Origin: Vallitalea longa
Lineage (GTDB): Bacteria > Bacillota > Clostridia > Lachnospirales > Vallitaleaceae
Assembly: GCF_027923465.1 (NCBI RefSeq)
Contig: NZ_BRLB01000014.1
Span: forward strand, 62,001 to 126,000
Reading direction: 5' to 3'
Length of the DNA: 64,000 nucleotides
Below are positions 39,762 through 48,045 of the stretch, piece after piece. Position 1 is the stretch's first letter; every line of letters begins with the position of its first letter. Made by a program: the position numbers and the translations under genes. The notes beneath the pieces were generated by a model that saw nothing but the letters and a program-made list of their open reading frames with translations, did not search any database and was not told the DNA's origin.

Positions 39762-41756
39762 ATGAAAAAAACAATTTCGCTTATCCTTGTTGTTACTATT
39801 CTAGTAACTATGTTACAATCAATTAATAATAAAGTTTTAGCTGCTTATGTGCTTGATGGAGGAGGAGGGGGTTCTTATCAAGAATTTTCTGATTTACCTT
39901 CATCACATTATGCTACAAAAAGTGTTAATGCCCTAGTTTCTGAGAATATCTTAAATGGCTATCCAGATGGGACATTTAGACCTGATAACCCAGTTGAGAT
40001 ACAAGCCTTTGTAAAAATGACTCTAGGTGCGTTAGGATATACTAATTTACCTGAAATTGGTGGCCATTGGGCAAATGCATATATGCAAAAAGCAAAAGAA
40101 CTAGGTTTATTTAGAGATAGCGAGGCATCTTATCAAGACAATCAATTTTTTGAAAATCATTTTATTGGAAACAGAACTAGATACATAAAAAGACAAGAAG
40201 TATGCTTTATCTTGAATCAGGCAGAGAAGATAAAAGAAAATGGAAACATAGACTATGAAGAGGGAGAAAGATTTATTAAATCACTGATAGGTGATTTTGA
40301 TAACATAGATGATGTATACAAAAAGTATGTTATAGATGCCTATGGATTAGGTTTAATGAATGGAGTTGGAGACAATCAGTTTGACCCAAAAGGACTTGTA
40401 ACAAGAGCTCAAGCAGCAGTTCTTATCTATAGGTTATTGCATGAAGGAGAAAGAGTACGTACACCATTGGAACGTGCAAGTTTATCAGGGCCAACTAATG
40501 GTCATGTAGGATCACAATTAACTTTAAATGGTTACTGTAAAAATGCTCATCATATATCACTACAGATTGAAAAACCTGATGGAACAATAGAATATATTAC
40601 AAAAGATAATTACACTAATATTTTTAATTATACACCTGAAGAAAAAGGATTTTATAAATTTACTCTTCTAGCAAGAAATACTGTAAGTAGCTCTACTACT
40701 GGTACAGACGTAGAAATTAGTAATACTGTTTATGTACGAGTAGAACCACCACTAGAGTGGCTTAATTGGGAACCTAGTAACGAAGAAATTAGAATGCTAT
40801 ATCGCGTATTTGAATATATGTATAATATTAATAGAATAATCCCATGGATTAAGAATTATCCAGGAGCCGTTGAAACAAAAAAAAGATTCCAAGCAGAATT
40901 GATAGGTATTCAAACCATGTTATTACGAAGTAATAACATAATTCTTCATGATCCAGAAGCACATAATTTATTATATAACGACACTAAAAGTGGTAAAGCA
41001 TATGGAAATAAAGATATTGATGCGTTAAAGGAAATATTAAGAAACAATAGTAATAAAATAAGAAGTATATTTGATGAGATGTATCGAGATAAAGTATTGG
41101 ATAGAATAACAATTATTGGTTCAGTGGCATCACTGACACTAATATTGTATTACACAGCATCAGCTTTGCCAGCAATTATACAAGGCTTATCTATTACTAT
41201 TGAACCATACGTATCCACATTAAAAGAACAGGTTAATGCTGCAGGAATAGGAACTATAACAGGACAAGCAAGTATTGTAGGAAGTATAAGTGCAAGTTTA
41301 GATGCGGTTGGAGTATCAGAAGCACAAATAGCTAATTTATTGGTAGCTAACGAGAATAATATTATAGCAGCTATTGATGGAATTGCAAATGGCGGAAGTG
41401 GTTTTGGGGGGGCGAGTCATCTTAGTAATAGTAAGGCTGAACATGTCCTTAAAAATCATACAGCAGGAAGGATGCAAAACACAGTTGATGCAATGATGGA
41501 AAAAGGATTAGTTGAAAATGCAGAGAACCTTGTCAAGTCAAAAGGTTTCTTCAATACGAGTTGGACGGAACAACAGGTAATAAATGCAACTAACCAAGCT
41601 TATAATCAAGCACTCAAAAACGGTGTTCCCAATACTGGAAATTTTGACTTTACAACGAGTGTGTTTGGAGAAAATGTAACCTTGAACTTCCAAGACGGAA
41701 TATTCAAGTCAGCGTGGGGTGACTACATACTAAACCTTTCAGACTTTGGTTACTAA
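39762..41756 (+). CDS. SLH-anchored putative polymorphic toxin
   Basis: 664 residues. Signal peptide (about 1-28, cut after KVLA), three SLH repeats (about 38-85, 88-150, 160-220; NGYPDGTFRPDNPVE and NGVGDNQFDPKGLVTRAQA), an Ig-like stretch (about 235-330), a helical region with a hydrophobic segment near 445-475, then a compact C-terminal domain from about residue 550: SKAEHVLKNHTAGRMQNT, KSKGFFNTSWTEQQVINATN. That tail, with conserved-looking His and Trp/Ser positions after a Gly-rich linker (GGSGFGG), has the size and position of a contact-dependent RNase toxin domain; I cannot name the family. A small acidic gene follows 16 bases later, as expected for immunity. Ribosome site AAAGAGGTA. 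Confidence 0.75.
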   Translation: MKKTISLILVVTILVTMLQSINNKVLAAYVLDGGGGGSYQEFSDLPSSHYATKSVNALVSENILNGYPDGTFRPDNPVEIQAFVKMTLGALGYTNLPEIGGHWANAYMQKAKELGLFRDSEASYQDNQFFENHFIGNRTRYIKRQEVCFILNQAEKIKENGNIDYEEGERFIKSLIGDFDNIDDVYKKYVIDAYGLGLMNGVGDNQFDPKGLVTRAQAAVLIYRLLHEGERVRTPLERASLSGPTNGHVGSQLTLNGYCKNAHHISLQIEKPDGTIEYITKDNYTNIFNYTPEEKGFYKFTLLARNTVSSSTTGTDVEISNTVYVRVEPPLEWLNWEPSNEEIRMLYRVFEYMYNINRIIPWIKNYPGAVETKKRFQAELIGIQTMLLRSNNIILHDPEAHNLLYNDTKSGKAYGNKDIDALKEILRNNSNKIRSIFDEMYRDKVLDRITIIGSVASLTLILYYTASALPAIIQGLSITIEPYVSTLKEQVNAAGIGTITGQASIVGSISASLDAVGVSEAQIANLLVANENNIIAAIDGIANGGSGFGGASHLSNSKAEHVLKNHTAGRMQNTVDAMMEKGLVENAENLVKSKGFFNTSWTEQQVINATNQAYNQALKNGVPNTGNFDFTTSVFGENVTLNFQDGIFKSAWGDYILNLSDFGY

Positions 41757-41772
41757 GGGAAGGAGAATAAAA

Positions 41773-42321
41773 ATGTTTAATATTAAATATGAATTGCTAG
41801 ATAGTGAGTTGAATAGATTAAGAGAAACCACTGATTTGAAAGAATTTGAGCTGGACGTGAATGAAGTTGTAGGTCAATTTCAACTTTCCGTTAATGACAG
41901 AGTAGAAGGATTCGTAGACAAAGACATCCCTTATGAAGGTGAATTTGTATCCGAGTGGATTTATCTTTTGAATGAGTCAATTCAGTGCTTGGATGAAGAA
42001 GGTTTTGTCTCAATTTCTGCACCTGATTCAAACAACATTCGTTACGAGTTAGAGCTGAACAGTGAAGGACTAATTGTCAAAAAAATTAGAGCATTACCAA
42101 AGCAAATACTAGAACACATTTGTATAGAGCCAGTTGAACAAGCAGAGTTTTTCTGGAAAGAAATAGTCTCAGCAAAGGCTTTTTCACATGCAGTGCTTGA
42201 GGTGACAGAACAGTTTTTGACACAGGTAGAGAAAGCAAATCCGTTTCTCTTAGAATTAGAAATACTGTTGAGACTGAAACAATCTTTTTTGAAGTCAAAA
42301 GACATAGTTTTGACTGCATAA
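41773..42321 (+). CDS. Candidate immunity protein
   Basis: 182-residue acidic, soluble protein with no signal peptide. GGGAAGGAGA lies just before the ATG; the gene begins 16 bases after the toxin's stop. Codon use and base composition are visibly richer in G+C than the flanking sequence, suggesting separate acquisition. No family recognised. The call as immunity is from position, size and acidity alone. Confidence 0.55.
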   Translation: MFNIKYELLDSELNRLRETTDLKEFELDVNEVVGQFQLSVNDRVEGFVDKDIPYEGEFVSEWIYLLNESIQCLDEEGFVSISAPDSNNIRYELELNSEGLIVKKIRALPKQILEHICIEPVEQAEFFWKEIVSAKAFSHAVLEVTEQFLTQVEKANPFLLELEILLRLKQSFLKSKDIVLTA

Positions 42322-42356
42322 AACATCAAAATCTAGCAACATAAATCTAAACATTA

Positions 42357-42402
42357 CCCTTGGTTTTGACAATACCAGTCAGACCAAGGGTTTCTGTTGT
42401 TT
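42357..42402 (+). terminator. Terminator after the toxin-immunity pair
   Basis: ACCCTTGGT (from 42356) pairs with ACCAAGGGT (about 42383-42391), followed by TTTCTGTTGTTTT. Confidence 0.7.
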
Positions 42403-42611
42403 TAAAGAGAAAAATCTCTCTGCAGAATCTAAATACTGCAGTCACTTCAAGCTGACACCAACCAAATCAGGGCGGAAAGTAGGTAAAATCAGCTTTGAAT
42501 CACAAATCTGAATCAACCACAGGGAGAAATAAAAAACTGCATAAAACGTAAAACACGAGTGTTACTTGTGTCTACAGGTAGTTTTCTTGTTGTGCAATGA
42601 AAGGAGCAAAA

Positions 42612-42860
42612 ATGGATTACATTAAAAGCTTTGGAGAGTACCTTTTTGAAAATGGAAAAGCCAACAACACCGTCAAGAGCTACACTGGTGACGTCAAGGG
42701 GTTCATCAGATTTCTAGCTGAAAGAGACATTGTCTTTGAAGGTACTTTCAACAGATTCACCATCATCAGCTACAAAAACCACCTGTTGGAAAAAGCCTAT
42801 GAACCTGTTACCGTAAACAAGAAACTAAACAGCTTGAGAAAAAAGTGTAGAGTGATATAA
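42612..42860 (+). pseudogene. Tyrosine recombinase, N-terminal stub
   Basis: 82 residues matching the SAM-like core-binding domain of integrases (GKANNTVKSYTGDVKGFIRFL, then FTIISYKNHLLEKAYEPVTV and NKKLNSLRK). It ends before the catalytic domain, so no R-H-R-Y residues are present. AAAGGAG precedes the ATG. The base composition is like the upstream immunity gene, so both may have come on one former mobile unit. Confidence 0.75.
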
Positions 42861-42959
42861 TTGTGTTAATATTAGGGTTATTATGTAATAGGGATTGAAC
42901 TTGGGTTGTATAGTACCTAAGGGGATGACTAAGCAAAAACAGAATTTCGTCCCCATGGT

Positions 42960-43042
42960 CAGGTTGTTAGACCTCATAATTTACATAGTAAGTTTAGGTT
43001 AAAGAGCAGGAATATAAAGAGTTAATAATAACTAATTATTGA
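42960..43042 (+). pseudogene. Second Dam methylase 3'-end fragment
   Basis: Reads VVRPHNLHSKF then LKSRNIKS after a frame change; at nucleotide level it closely follows the 3' end of the Dam pseudogene at 39315-39390. So the toxin, immunity and integrase pieces are bracketed by two copies of the same methylase end. Confidence 0.75.
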
Positions 43043-43118
43043 GTTTAAATCTTGGGTAGTATATTTAATTGCTTTAAATTAATATTTCTGATATTATTAT
43101 CTAAGTGGAGGAATACAT

Positions 43119-43337
43119 ATGAATACATTTGTTGTTATTATGATATGCTTAATAAATATACCTATACTATATTTATTAATAAATAAGTATTTCGGTAGTT
43201 TTACGGATTTAAATTATTACATTAAAAAAATCAGATATAACCCTGAAATTAAAGCTAGAGTAATAGGATTTATAGGAATAATATTTCTAATTGTATTTTT
43301 TGAAGTTTTAATTACTGTTAGGTTACTACCTACATAA
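43119..43337 (+). CDS. Small membrane protein
   Basis: 72 residues with two membrane helices (about 4-23 and 47-68) and a basic loop (YIKKIRYNPEIKARVI). GTGGAGG stands before the ATG. No family recognised. It has no close partner; the HD-like gene starts 239 bases later. Confidence 0.65.
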   Translation: MNTFVVIMICLINIPILYLLINKYFGSFTDLNYYIKKIRYNPEIKARVIGFIGIIFLIVFFEVLITVRLLPT

Positions 43338-43575
43338 CTAAAACAAGCTTTAGGACAGTTAAAGAACCTATTTTGCTAATTAAGAAATAGGTTCTTATAA
43401 TTTCTTTTATTGAATTATAAGGATATCAGATAATGTGTTATAATATCAATTAATGTTTATTTTGACAATATGATAATATATACATAATACTTTTTGCTAT
43501 TGTAACATAATATTTTTTTGAAGTATTAATAAATAGTGTAAATATAAGCAATTATTACTAGTTTGAGGAGGATAT

Positions 43576-44691
43576 ATGAATTCATTTGGAGAGCTATTCA
43601 ATATAATTTTAAAAGATAGAAGAAAATGGGATTATTATAATAATACACATTGTAAATGTGACAGATATCAAAATGTTTTGAATAATAGTAGAGATTTTAT
43701 TGAATCGATACTATCAAATGGAAAGAAATTAAGTGCTTTTTCTAGAGAACAGTATAAATTATTAGAATATGGGTGTAGACTTAAACACACAGTCTCTTTG
43801 TATTTTATGGGTATTATTTTTTATGAGAATGTAAGCTTAATTAAAAAAGAAATTGATTATTATATAAAACAAAAAGATAAATATATTAACAAGAATGGAC
43901 CATTTGCTGATTTTGGTAGAAATTCATATGAGTGTGATACATCCTTTTCATATTTTTGGTTTTTAACTTGTTTTTATCATGATTTTGGCTATAGTTTTGA
44001 AATGGAAGATAAAAAAAGTGCTCTAGTAAGATTGTTTGAAGTTTTAGATGGACACTTGAATTTTGCTCTACCTAGAGGATCTCATAGAACTGGTGTACCC
44101 AAAGTAATTTCTGACAACATCCAAAATTATATTAACTATAGGTATAAGGTAAATAATAAATTAGACCATGGAATTGTTGCAAGTATACTATTCTGGGAAG
44201 AACGCAAGAAAGATTATTATAATAGACGTGGGGAGTGTAAAGAAAATACTTTTATATCTGATGATCGATTATGGTCTAAAGATATACTTTATAATATTCA
44301 TTTACCTGTTGCGTGGACAATCTGTGCACATAATGTTTGGTTTATTAAAGAACATAGCGAATATGTTGATGATTATAGGAATTATGGATTAGAAAAATTA
44401 ATAATTGATAGACCTAAAATTAATATACATAATCACCCAATACTATTTTTACTATCAATTGTGGACACCATCGACCCTGTAAAGCTGTTATTGGATAGTA
44501 AAGTACATAATTTCAATTTAAACGATTTAAATTTAATTAATTTTGAATTCAGTCATAATAAAATATTTTACCAAATTAACTTCAATGATATTATTGTAAA
44601 TAGTAGATACAAAGAAAATATTAAAAACATGGATACATGGTTAGTTTCCAATTTAGAGTACAAAGATAAAATTTTTGAGATTACTATATAA
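43576..44691 (+). CDS. Uncharacterised protein with HD-phosphohydrolase-like residues
   Basis: 371 residues, soluble. Residues in the order expected of an HD metal site are H71 (RLKHTVSLYF), H135-D136 (CFYHDFGYSFE), H198 (LDHGIVASI), H252 (ICAHNVW) and D297 (SIVDTIDPVK), with the helical texture of that superfamily. An N-terminal His/Cys cluster (THCKCDRY) is present. GAGGAGG precedes the ATG. It stands alone, convergent with the regulator gene. Its substrate is unknown; HD proteins act on nucleotides, second messengers or nucleic acids. The family call is my reading of the motif spacing and was not tested. Confidence 0.6.
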   Translation: MNSFGELFNIILKDRRKWDYYNNTHCKCDRYQNVLNNSRDFIESILSNGKKLSAFSREQYKLLEYGCRLKHTVSLYFMGIIFYENVSLIKKEIDYYIKQKDKYINKNGPFADFGRNSYECDTSFSYFWFLTCFYHDFGYSFEMEDKKSALVRLFEVLDGHLNFALPRGSHRTGVPKVISDNIQNYINYRYKVNNKLDHGIVASILFWEERKKDYYNRRGECKENTFISDDRLWSKDILYNIHLPVAWTICAHNVWFIKEHSEYVDDYRNYGLEKLIIDRPKINIHNHPILFLLSIVDTIDPVKLLLDSKVHNFNLNDLNLINFEFSHNKIFYQINFNDIIVNSRYKENIKNMDTWLVSNLEYKDKIFEITI

Positions 44692-44814
44692 ATCTTTTCG
44701 TAATAACACTAATTCCATAACAAGTAATTTTGATTGGTTACTAGTCCTAGTACCGGTATCTTTAATAATAAATGAAGAGAGTAATTAACTAATCAGGTAA
44801 TTGAGTATGTCTAC

Positions 44815-45231
44815 CTAGTAGGTAGGCTCTTTATCTATTAGCGATATAAGCTTATTAAAATTATTCCTATTAATAGTAGAAATATTAATCTCCCATTTTT
44901 TAATTGTACCAGAATGGACATTCAATATCTTACCTAGTTCTTTACGAGTTAAATTCAATCCCTTCCTTATTGACAATATTTTCTCAGAAGGATTATTATT
45001 AATAAACCTCAAATAACTATCGCATAAATAATCTTCATCTACCTGTAATACTCCAGCAATTCTTCTTATATTATATAATGAAGGAAAATATTGATCATTC
45101 TCAAAACCTATTAGATATTTCCTGCCAATTTTAGCTCTCTTAGCAAGAGCTTCTTGTGACAACCCCTTTTTCAATCTGCTTTTTCTAATCCTATCCCCTA
45201 TAGTAACTTCTGGTAACTCATCTATCGCCAA
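44815..45231 (-). CDS. Double helix-turn-helix (XRE-type) regulator
   Basis: 138 residues with two HTH units: residues about 11-68 (IGDRIRKSRLKKGLSQEALA, then RKYLIGFENDQYFPSLYNIR) and about 82-135 (KILSIRKGLNLTRKELGKIL, GTIKKWE). TTG start at 45231 with AGGA nine bases upstream on the minus strand. Only 45 bases separate it from the attachment core, so in the integrated state its promoter must lie at or across the element edge. Frame is open back to a stop at 45283. In the excised circle the recombinase gene joins this frame without a stop. Likely a phage-type regulator of the element. Confidence 0.85.
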   Translation of the reverse strand: MAIDELPEVTIGDRIRKSRLKKGLSQEALAKRAKIGRKYLIGFENDQYFPSLYNIRRIAGVLQVDEDYLCDSYLRFINNNPSEKILSIRKGLNLTRKELGKILNVHSGTIKKWEINISTINRNNFNKLISLIDKEPTY

Positions 45232-45263
45232 CTCATTATATCCTATTCTAAGTGTAGTCTTTT

Positions 45264-45280
45264 GGTTAGCATAGATAATG
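45264..45280 (+). other. Right attachment site of the skin element
   Basis: GGTTAGCATAGATAATG: the element's right arm ATAG with core AATG at 45277-45280, followed by AACTATTAATG from sigK. Joined to the left end it gives an attP with arms GGTnnGnATAG and CTATnCnnACC around ATAATG. Confidence 0.8.
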
Positions 45281-45645
45281 AACTATTAATGATGCTTAGA
45301 AACGAGAAAAAACATTCCAAAGAGATATCCCTTCAAGAACCCATTGGTATTGACAAAGAAGGTAATGAAATAAGTCTGATTGATGTTATTGAAACAAAAT
45401 CTGATTCTATAGTAGATCAAGTGGACCTCAAGATGAAAATACGCCATTTATATAATAAAATGAAATATGTACTAGGTAAGAGAGAAAAAACAGTAATAGA
45501 ACTTAGATATGGATTAAATAATGGTGTTGAAAAGACACAGAGAGAAATAGCAAATATGCTTGGTATTTCTAGGTCATATGTTTCAAGAATTGAGAAGAAA
45601 GCGTTAAGTAAATTATATAGGGAGTTTAGTGGAAATAATCGCTAA
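45277..45645 (+). CDS. sigK: Sigma-K, C-terminal half (split gene)
   Basis: Second part of sigma-K, 122 residues: ENELLMMLRNEKKHSKEISL, EPIGIDKEGNEISLIDV (matching Bacillus DPIGQDKEGNEISLIDV), a region 3 to 4 linker, and region 4 with REKTVIELRYGLN, KTQREIANMLGISRSYVSRI, EKKALSKLY. It has no proper start: a TTG at 45262 lies in element sequence without a good ribosome site. It becomes functional only after joining to 34020. Terminator follows at 45655. Confidence 0.93.
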   Translation, partial: NELLMMLRNEKKHSKEISLQEPIGIDKEGNEISLIDVIETKSDSIVDQVDLKMKIRHLYNKMKYVLGKREKTVIELRYGLNNGVEKTQREIANMLGISRSYVSRIEKKALSKLYREFSGNNR

Positions 45646-45654
45646 AATAATATA

Positions 45655-45680
45655 AAAGGGGCTGTAGTAGCCCTTTTTAC
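45655..45680 (+). terminator. sigK terminator
   Basis: AAGGGGCT (to 45663) and AGCCCTTTTT (from 45669), five-base loop, T-run. Confidence 0.8.
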
Positions 45681-45727
45681 TTGTTATTATTAATATTACT
45701 GAATAGGGTATCGTTTCGGTAATACAT

Positions 45728-46028
45728 ATGGCAGAAACATCAATTGGTTGTATGGCTGCTGCTCATGTTAGTGCAAGTGTGGGTGATAATTTTATGGCAA
45801 TGGAGTTTCATTCTAATGATGTACCTTGGTGGGCAAGATATGGTTAAAGATGTTGGAAAACCAGATATTAAAGACGATTTCTTAACGCTGAGTGATCGTT
45901 CAGGACTTGGTATTGAAGAATTAAATGATGAAGTTTTAAGAGAACATATAAATCCAAAACGACCTGGTTTATGGGAATCAACTCACGAGTGGGATAATCA
46001 ATGGGCACATGATCGAATTTGGAGTTAG
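45728..46028 (+). pseudogene. Enolase-superfamily sugar-acid dehydratase, C-terminal remnant
   Basis: MAETSIGCMAAAHVSASV and DNFMAMEFHSNDVPWW in one frame, then a frameshift near 45830, then GLGIEELNDEVLREHI and WESTHEWDNQWAHDRIWS in the next. This is the end of a mandelate racemase/muconate lactonising-type enzyme. The N-terminal two thirds and the frame are lost. Confidence 0.75.
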
Positions 46029-46040
46029 GGAGTGTTGAAT

Positions 46041-46382
46041 ATGTGGAAGACTGATAAAGAATTATTCTAATTAATTGAAAAAGAATTATATACACCTGTT
46101 GTTGGTGATATATTAGATGAACTTGGTAGAAATCATCAATTTTTACCATAGGAAATTAAGCCAATAAATATAACGGATAAATTAGTTGTGTAGGCTATGC
46201 CGTCTTTGATGATTGAAGTATATGGTCAGCAGAAAAAATCATTTGGTTTATTGACAGAGGCATTAGATCAATTGCAAGAAAATGTAATTTATTTAGCAAG
46301 TGGTGGAAATATGCGCTGTGCTTATTGGGGAGAACTTCTAACTGCTACTGCAAAAAAACGAGAAGACAATATTCAATATTAA
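46041..46382 (+). pseudogene. RraA-like aldolase-family gene with three stops
   Basis: One frame throughout: MWKTDKELF, TAA (46068), LIEKELYTPVVGDILDELG, TAG (46149), EIKPINITDKLVV, TAG (46191), [11 protein letters not shown] ... [20 protein letters not shown], then homology ends. RraA-like proteins act as oxaloacetate decarboxylase/HMG-aldolase or regulators; next to an enolase-superfamily gene this looks like a dead sugar-acid catabolic operon. Only the N-terminal half survives. Confidence 0.75.
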
Positions 46383-46460
46383 ACCGTAGTGTATCAAATG
46401 GTACGTACAGTGGTGTGAGAGGGAGGAATTTCTCATTTAGTAAATTTCCTCCTACTCAAT
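46383..46460 (+). mobile_element. Group II intron 3'-end remnant (domains V-VI)
   Basis: ACCGTAGTGTATCAAATGGT then ACGTACAGTGGTGTGAGAGG, a stem (GGAGGAATTT with AAATTTCCTCC) and the end CCTACTCAAT. This is the usual order of bacterial group II intron domain V, domain VI and 3' end. No reverse transcriptase frame remains. The rest of the gap to 46962 has a terminator and a promoter-like site only. Confidence 0.6.
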
Positions 46461-46774
46461 CATACGTTAACTTGGATTGAGATTATAAAATGATTTACTT
46501 GTGTAATAGTTAAGAGTATGATACATTTTAACTATCAAAAATATGTGTTATAAATATTACTAATAGGTGATGATAAAAATTAATTAGAATAATATATATA
46601 TTTTAGATTATTATTAAAACAATAGATGTAGCTATTATTAAAATTTAGTAAATGTAGTATATAGACTTCATAAAAATGGTAACTTAAGAAGTAGATAACA
46701 GTCTTGATTTATATTTAAAGTTAATGATAAGTAATGATTTATATGATTATAAGATTAATGTGCAATATAAAATA

Positions 46775-46802
46775 CTCCTTTTGCTTTTTGCAAAGGGGAT
46801 TT
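46775..46802 (+). terminator. Terminator-like hairpin
   Basis: CCTTTTGC (46777-46784) and GCAAAGGGG (46790-46798) with a T-loop; followed by TTATATATA, a weak tail. Confidence 0.5.
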
Positions 46803-46847
46803 ATATATATAACGTAATAATTATGGAGAAGATGTACTAAAATTAGG

Positions 46848-46876
46848 TTGACAATAAAAGTATCAACATAATATAT
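46848..46876 (+). promoter_or_regulatory. Promoter-like site upstream of the GNAT gene
   Basis: TTGACA (46848-46853), 17-bp spacer, ATATAT (46871-46876). Confidence 0.5.
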
Positions 46877-46962
46877 ACCCTTAGTAGGGCTAAAAGGTAG
46901 CTATAAAATTGTAGAATAAGAAAGTTAAGTTGTTAATATAGACAATTAAGGAGATTTACCAT

Positions 46963-47745
46963 ATGAAAGTAGAATTGTATGAGCGGATATTGGAAACTGA
47001 ATTAAAATATGTGAGTTGTTTTTCTAATTGTATAAAAGAACAAAGAAGTATAACATTCAAAGACAGCAAATTAGTTGATATGTATATGCACAATTTTATT
47101 CTCTTAAAAGAATCAATAAAGAAGGATGAATTAAGGAGTTTTATTCATAATAAATTAAAAGAAGTTCAGAGAGAAAATAAAGAGTATCTGCATATCATGA
47201 TGAATTATAGTATCCAGTTACATGAGTTGAAAAATTTTATTCCAGAACCACAAATTACAGAGTATTGTTACATGGTTATTACACCAAAAGAATTTAATAA
47301 ATTAAAAATAAAGAATGACTGTTATGTACGAAAGGCAGATACTTTTGAAGTACTTAGGGATGGAATTTCAGCAGATGTACAAGCAAATAAAGCAACTATG
47401 GGAAAAGAGTTTGCGACAAAAAGAATCAAAAGAAAATCGGAAGAATACAAAAACAATCCCAATTTAAATCTTTATGTATGTTATAAAGAAGATGTGCCTA
47501 TAGGTAAATGTGAACTTTTAATAGAGGATGGCATCGCCAAAATTGAAGATTTTGATATAATTGAAGAATATCAAAAACAAGGCTATGGTACTTCTGTAGT
47601 ACGTAAATTACTAGAACAAGCTTATATAGAAAACGTTGATATAGCTTACTTAATAACAGATCATTTTGATACCGCTAAGGACATGTACAAAAAATGTGGC
47701 TTCTACATATTTGGTTTTAAGACATCAATCTTATTTAATCTTTAG
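46963..47745 (+). CDS. GNAT-family N-acetyltransferase
   Basis: 260 residues. An unassigned N-terminal helical half is followed by a GNAT fold: VPIGKCELLIEDGIAKIEDF, the acetyl-CoA loop EEYQKQGYGTSVVRKLL (Q/RxxGxG/A), and the end AKDMYKKCGFYIFGFKTS. AAGGAGA precedes the ATG. Stand-alone gene; substrate unknown. Confidence 0.85.
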   Translation: MKVELYERILETELKYVSCFSNCIKEQRSITFKDSKLVDMYMHNFILLKESIKKDELRSFIHNKLKEVQRENKEYLHIMMNYSIQLHELKNFIPEPQITEYCYMVITPKEFNKLKIKNDCYVRKADTFEVLRDGISADVQANKATMGKEFATKRIKRKSEEYKNNPNLNLYVCYKEDVPIGKCELLIEDGIAKIEDFDIIEEYQKQGYGTSVVRKLLEQAYIENVDIAYLITDHFDTAKDMYKKCGFYIFGFKTSILFNL

Positions 47746-47978
47746 AAACAGATGAAGAATATAATTCTCAAAGCTGTTTGATTAGCTTTGTATGGTTGTT
47801 GAGAATTTATTCATACATATCTTCGATAATTTGATCCTATTTTAATTTCTGTTCATTAGCAATAGATTATATGATAACCAAGAATAATTATTTATTGGTA
47901 TGAATCAGATAATTTATAGTATATGTTGAAAAAACATTAATTTAGTTTAAGTGATAAATAGTATAAAGATATAAGATA

Positions 47979-48015
47979 ATAAGTTCCCTGTTATTACAGA
48001 GGGGGACTTTCTTCA
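47979..48015 (+). terminator. Terminator-like hairpin
   Basis: AAGTTCCCTGTTATTACAGA then GGGGGACTTTCTT; the same pattern recurs at 54641-54677 beyond the tandem array. The 352-base gap 47746-48097 holds no gene. Confidence 0.55.
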
Positions 48016-48045
48016 TATTAACATTCCTTATTATGTCTACTTGAC

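Larger units (their letters stand above)
34018..45276. mobile_element. skin element interrupting sigK (11,259 bp)
   Basis: Lies between the two halves of sigK and carries a serine recombinase beside the 5' half, as in Bacillus and Clostridioides. The boundaries are set by the shared core AATG (34018-34021 and 45277-45280), inside the near-repeat ATAGAAAATG / ATAGATAATG. Cargo, left to right: recombinase, membrane protein, phage remnants, small proteins, Dam methylase pseudogene, SLH-toxin with immunity candidate, integrase stub, HD-like protein and double-HTH regulator. Excision restores sigK in frame. Several phage genes are broken, so it looks like an old, decayed prophage that keeps its recombinase. 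Confidence 0.93.

Noticed and set aside
46041-46382. In-frame TAA and TAG codons in the RraA-like frame might be recoded
   Set aside because: Both TAA and TAG occur, the gene lacks its C-terminal half, and all intact genes nearby use these codons as normal stops. Simple decay explains it.
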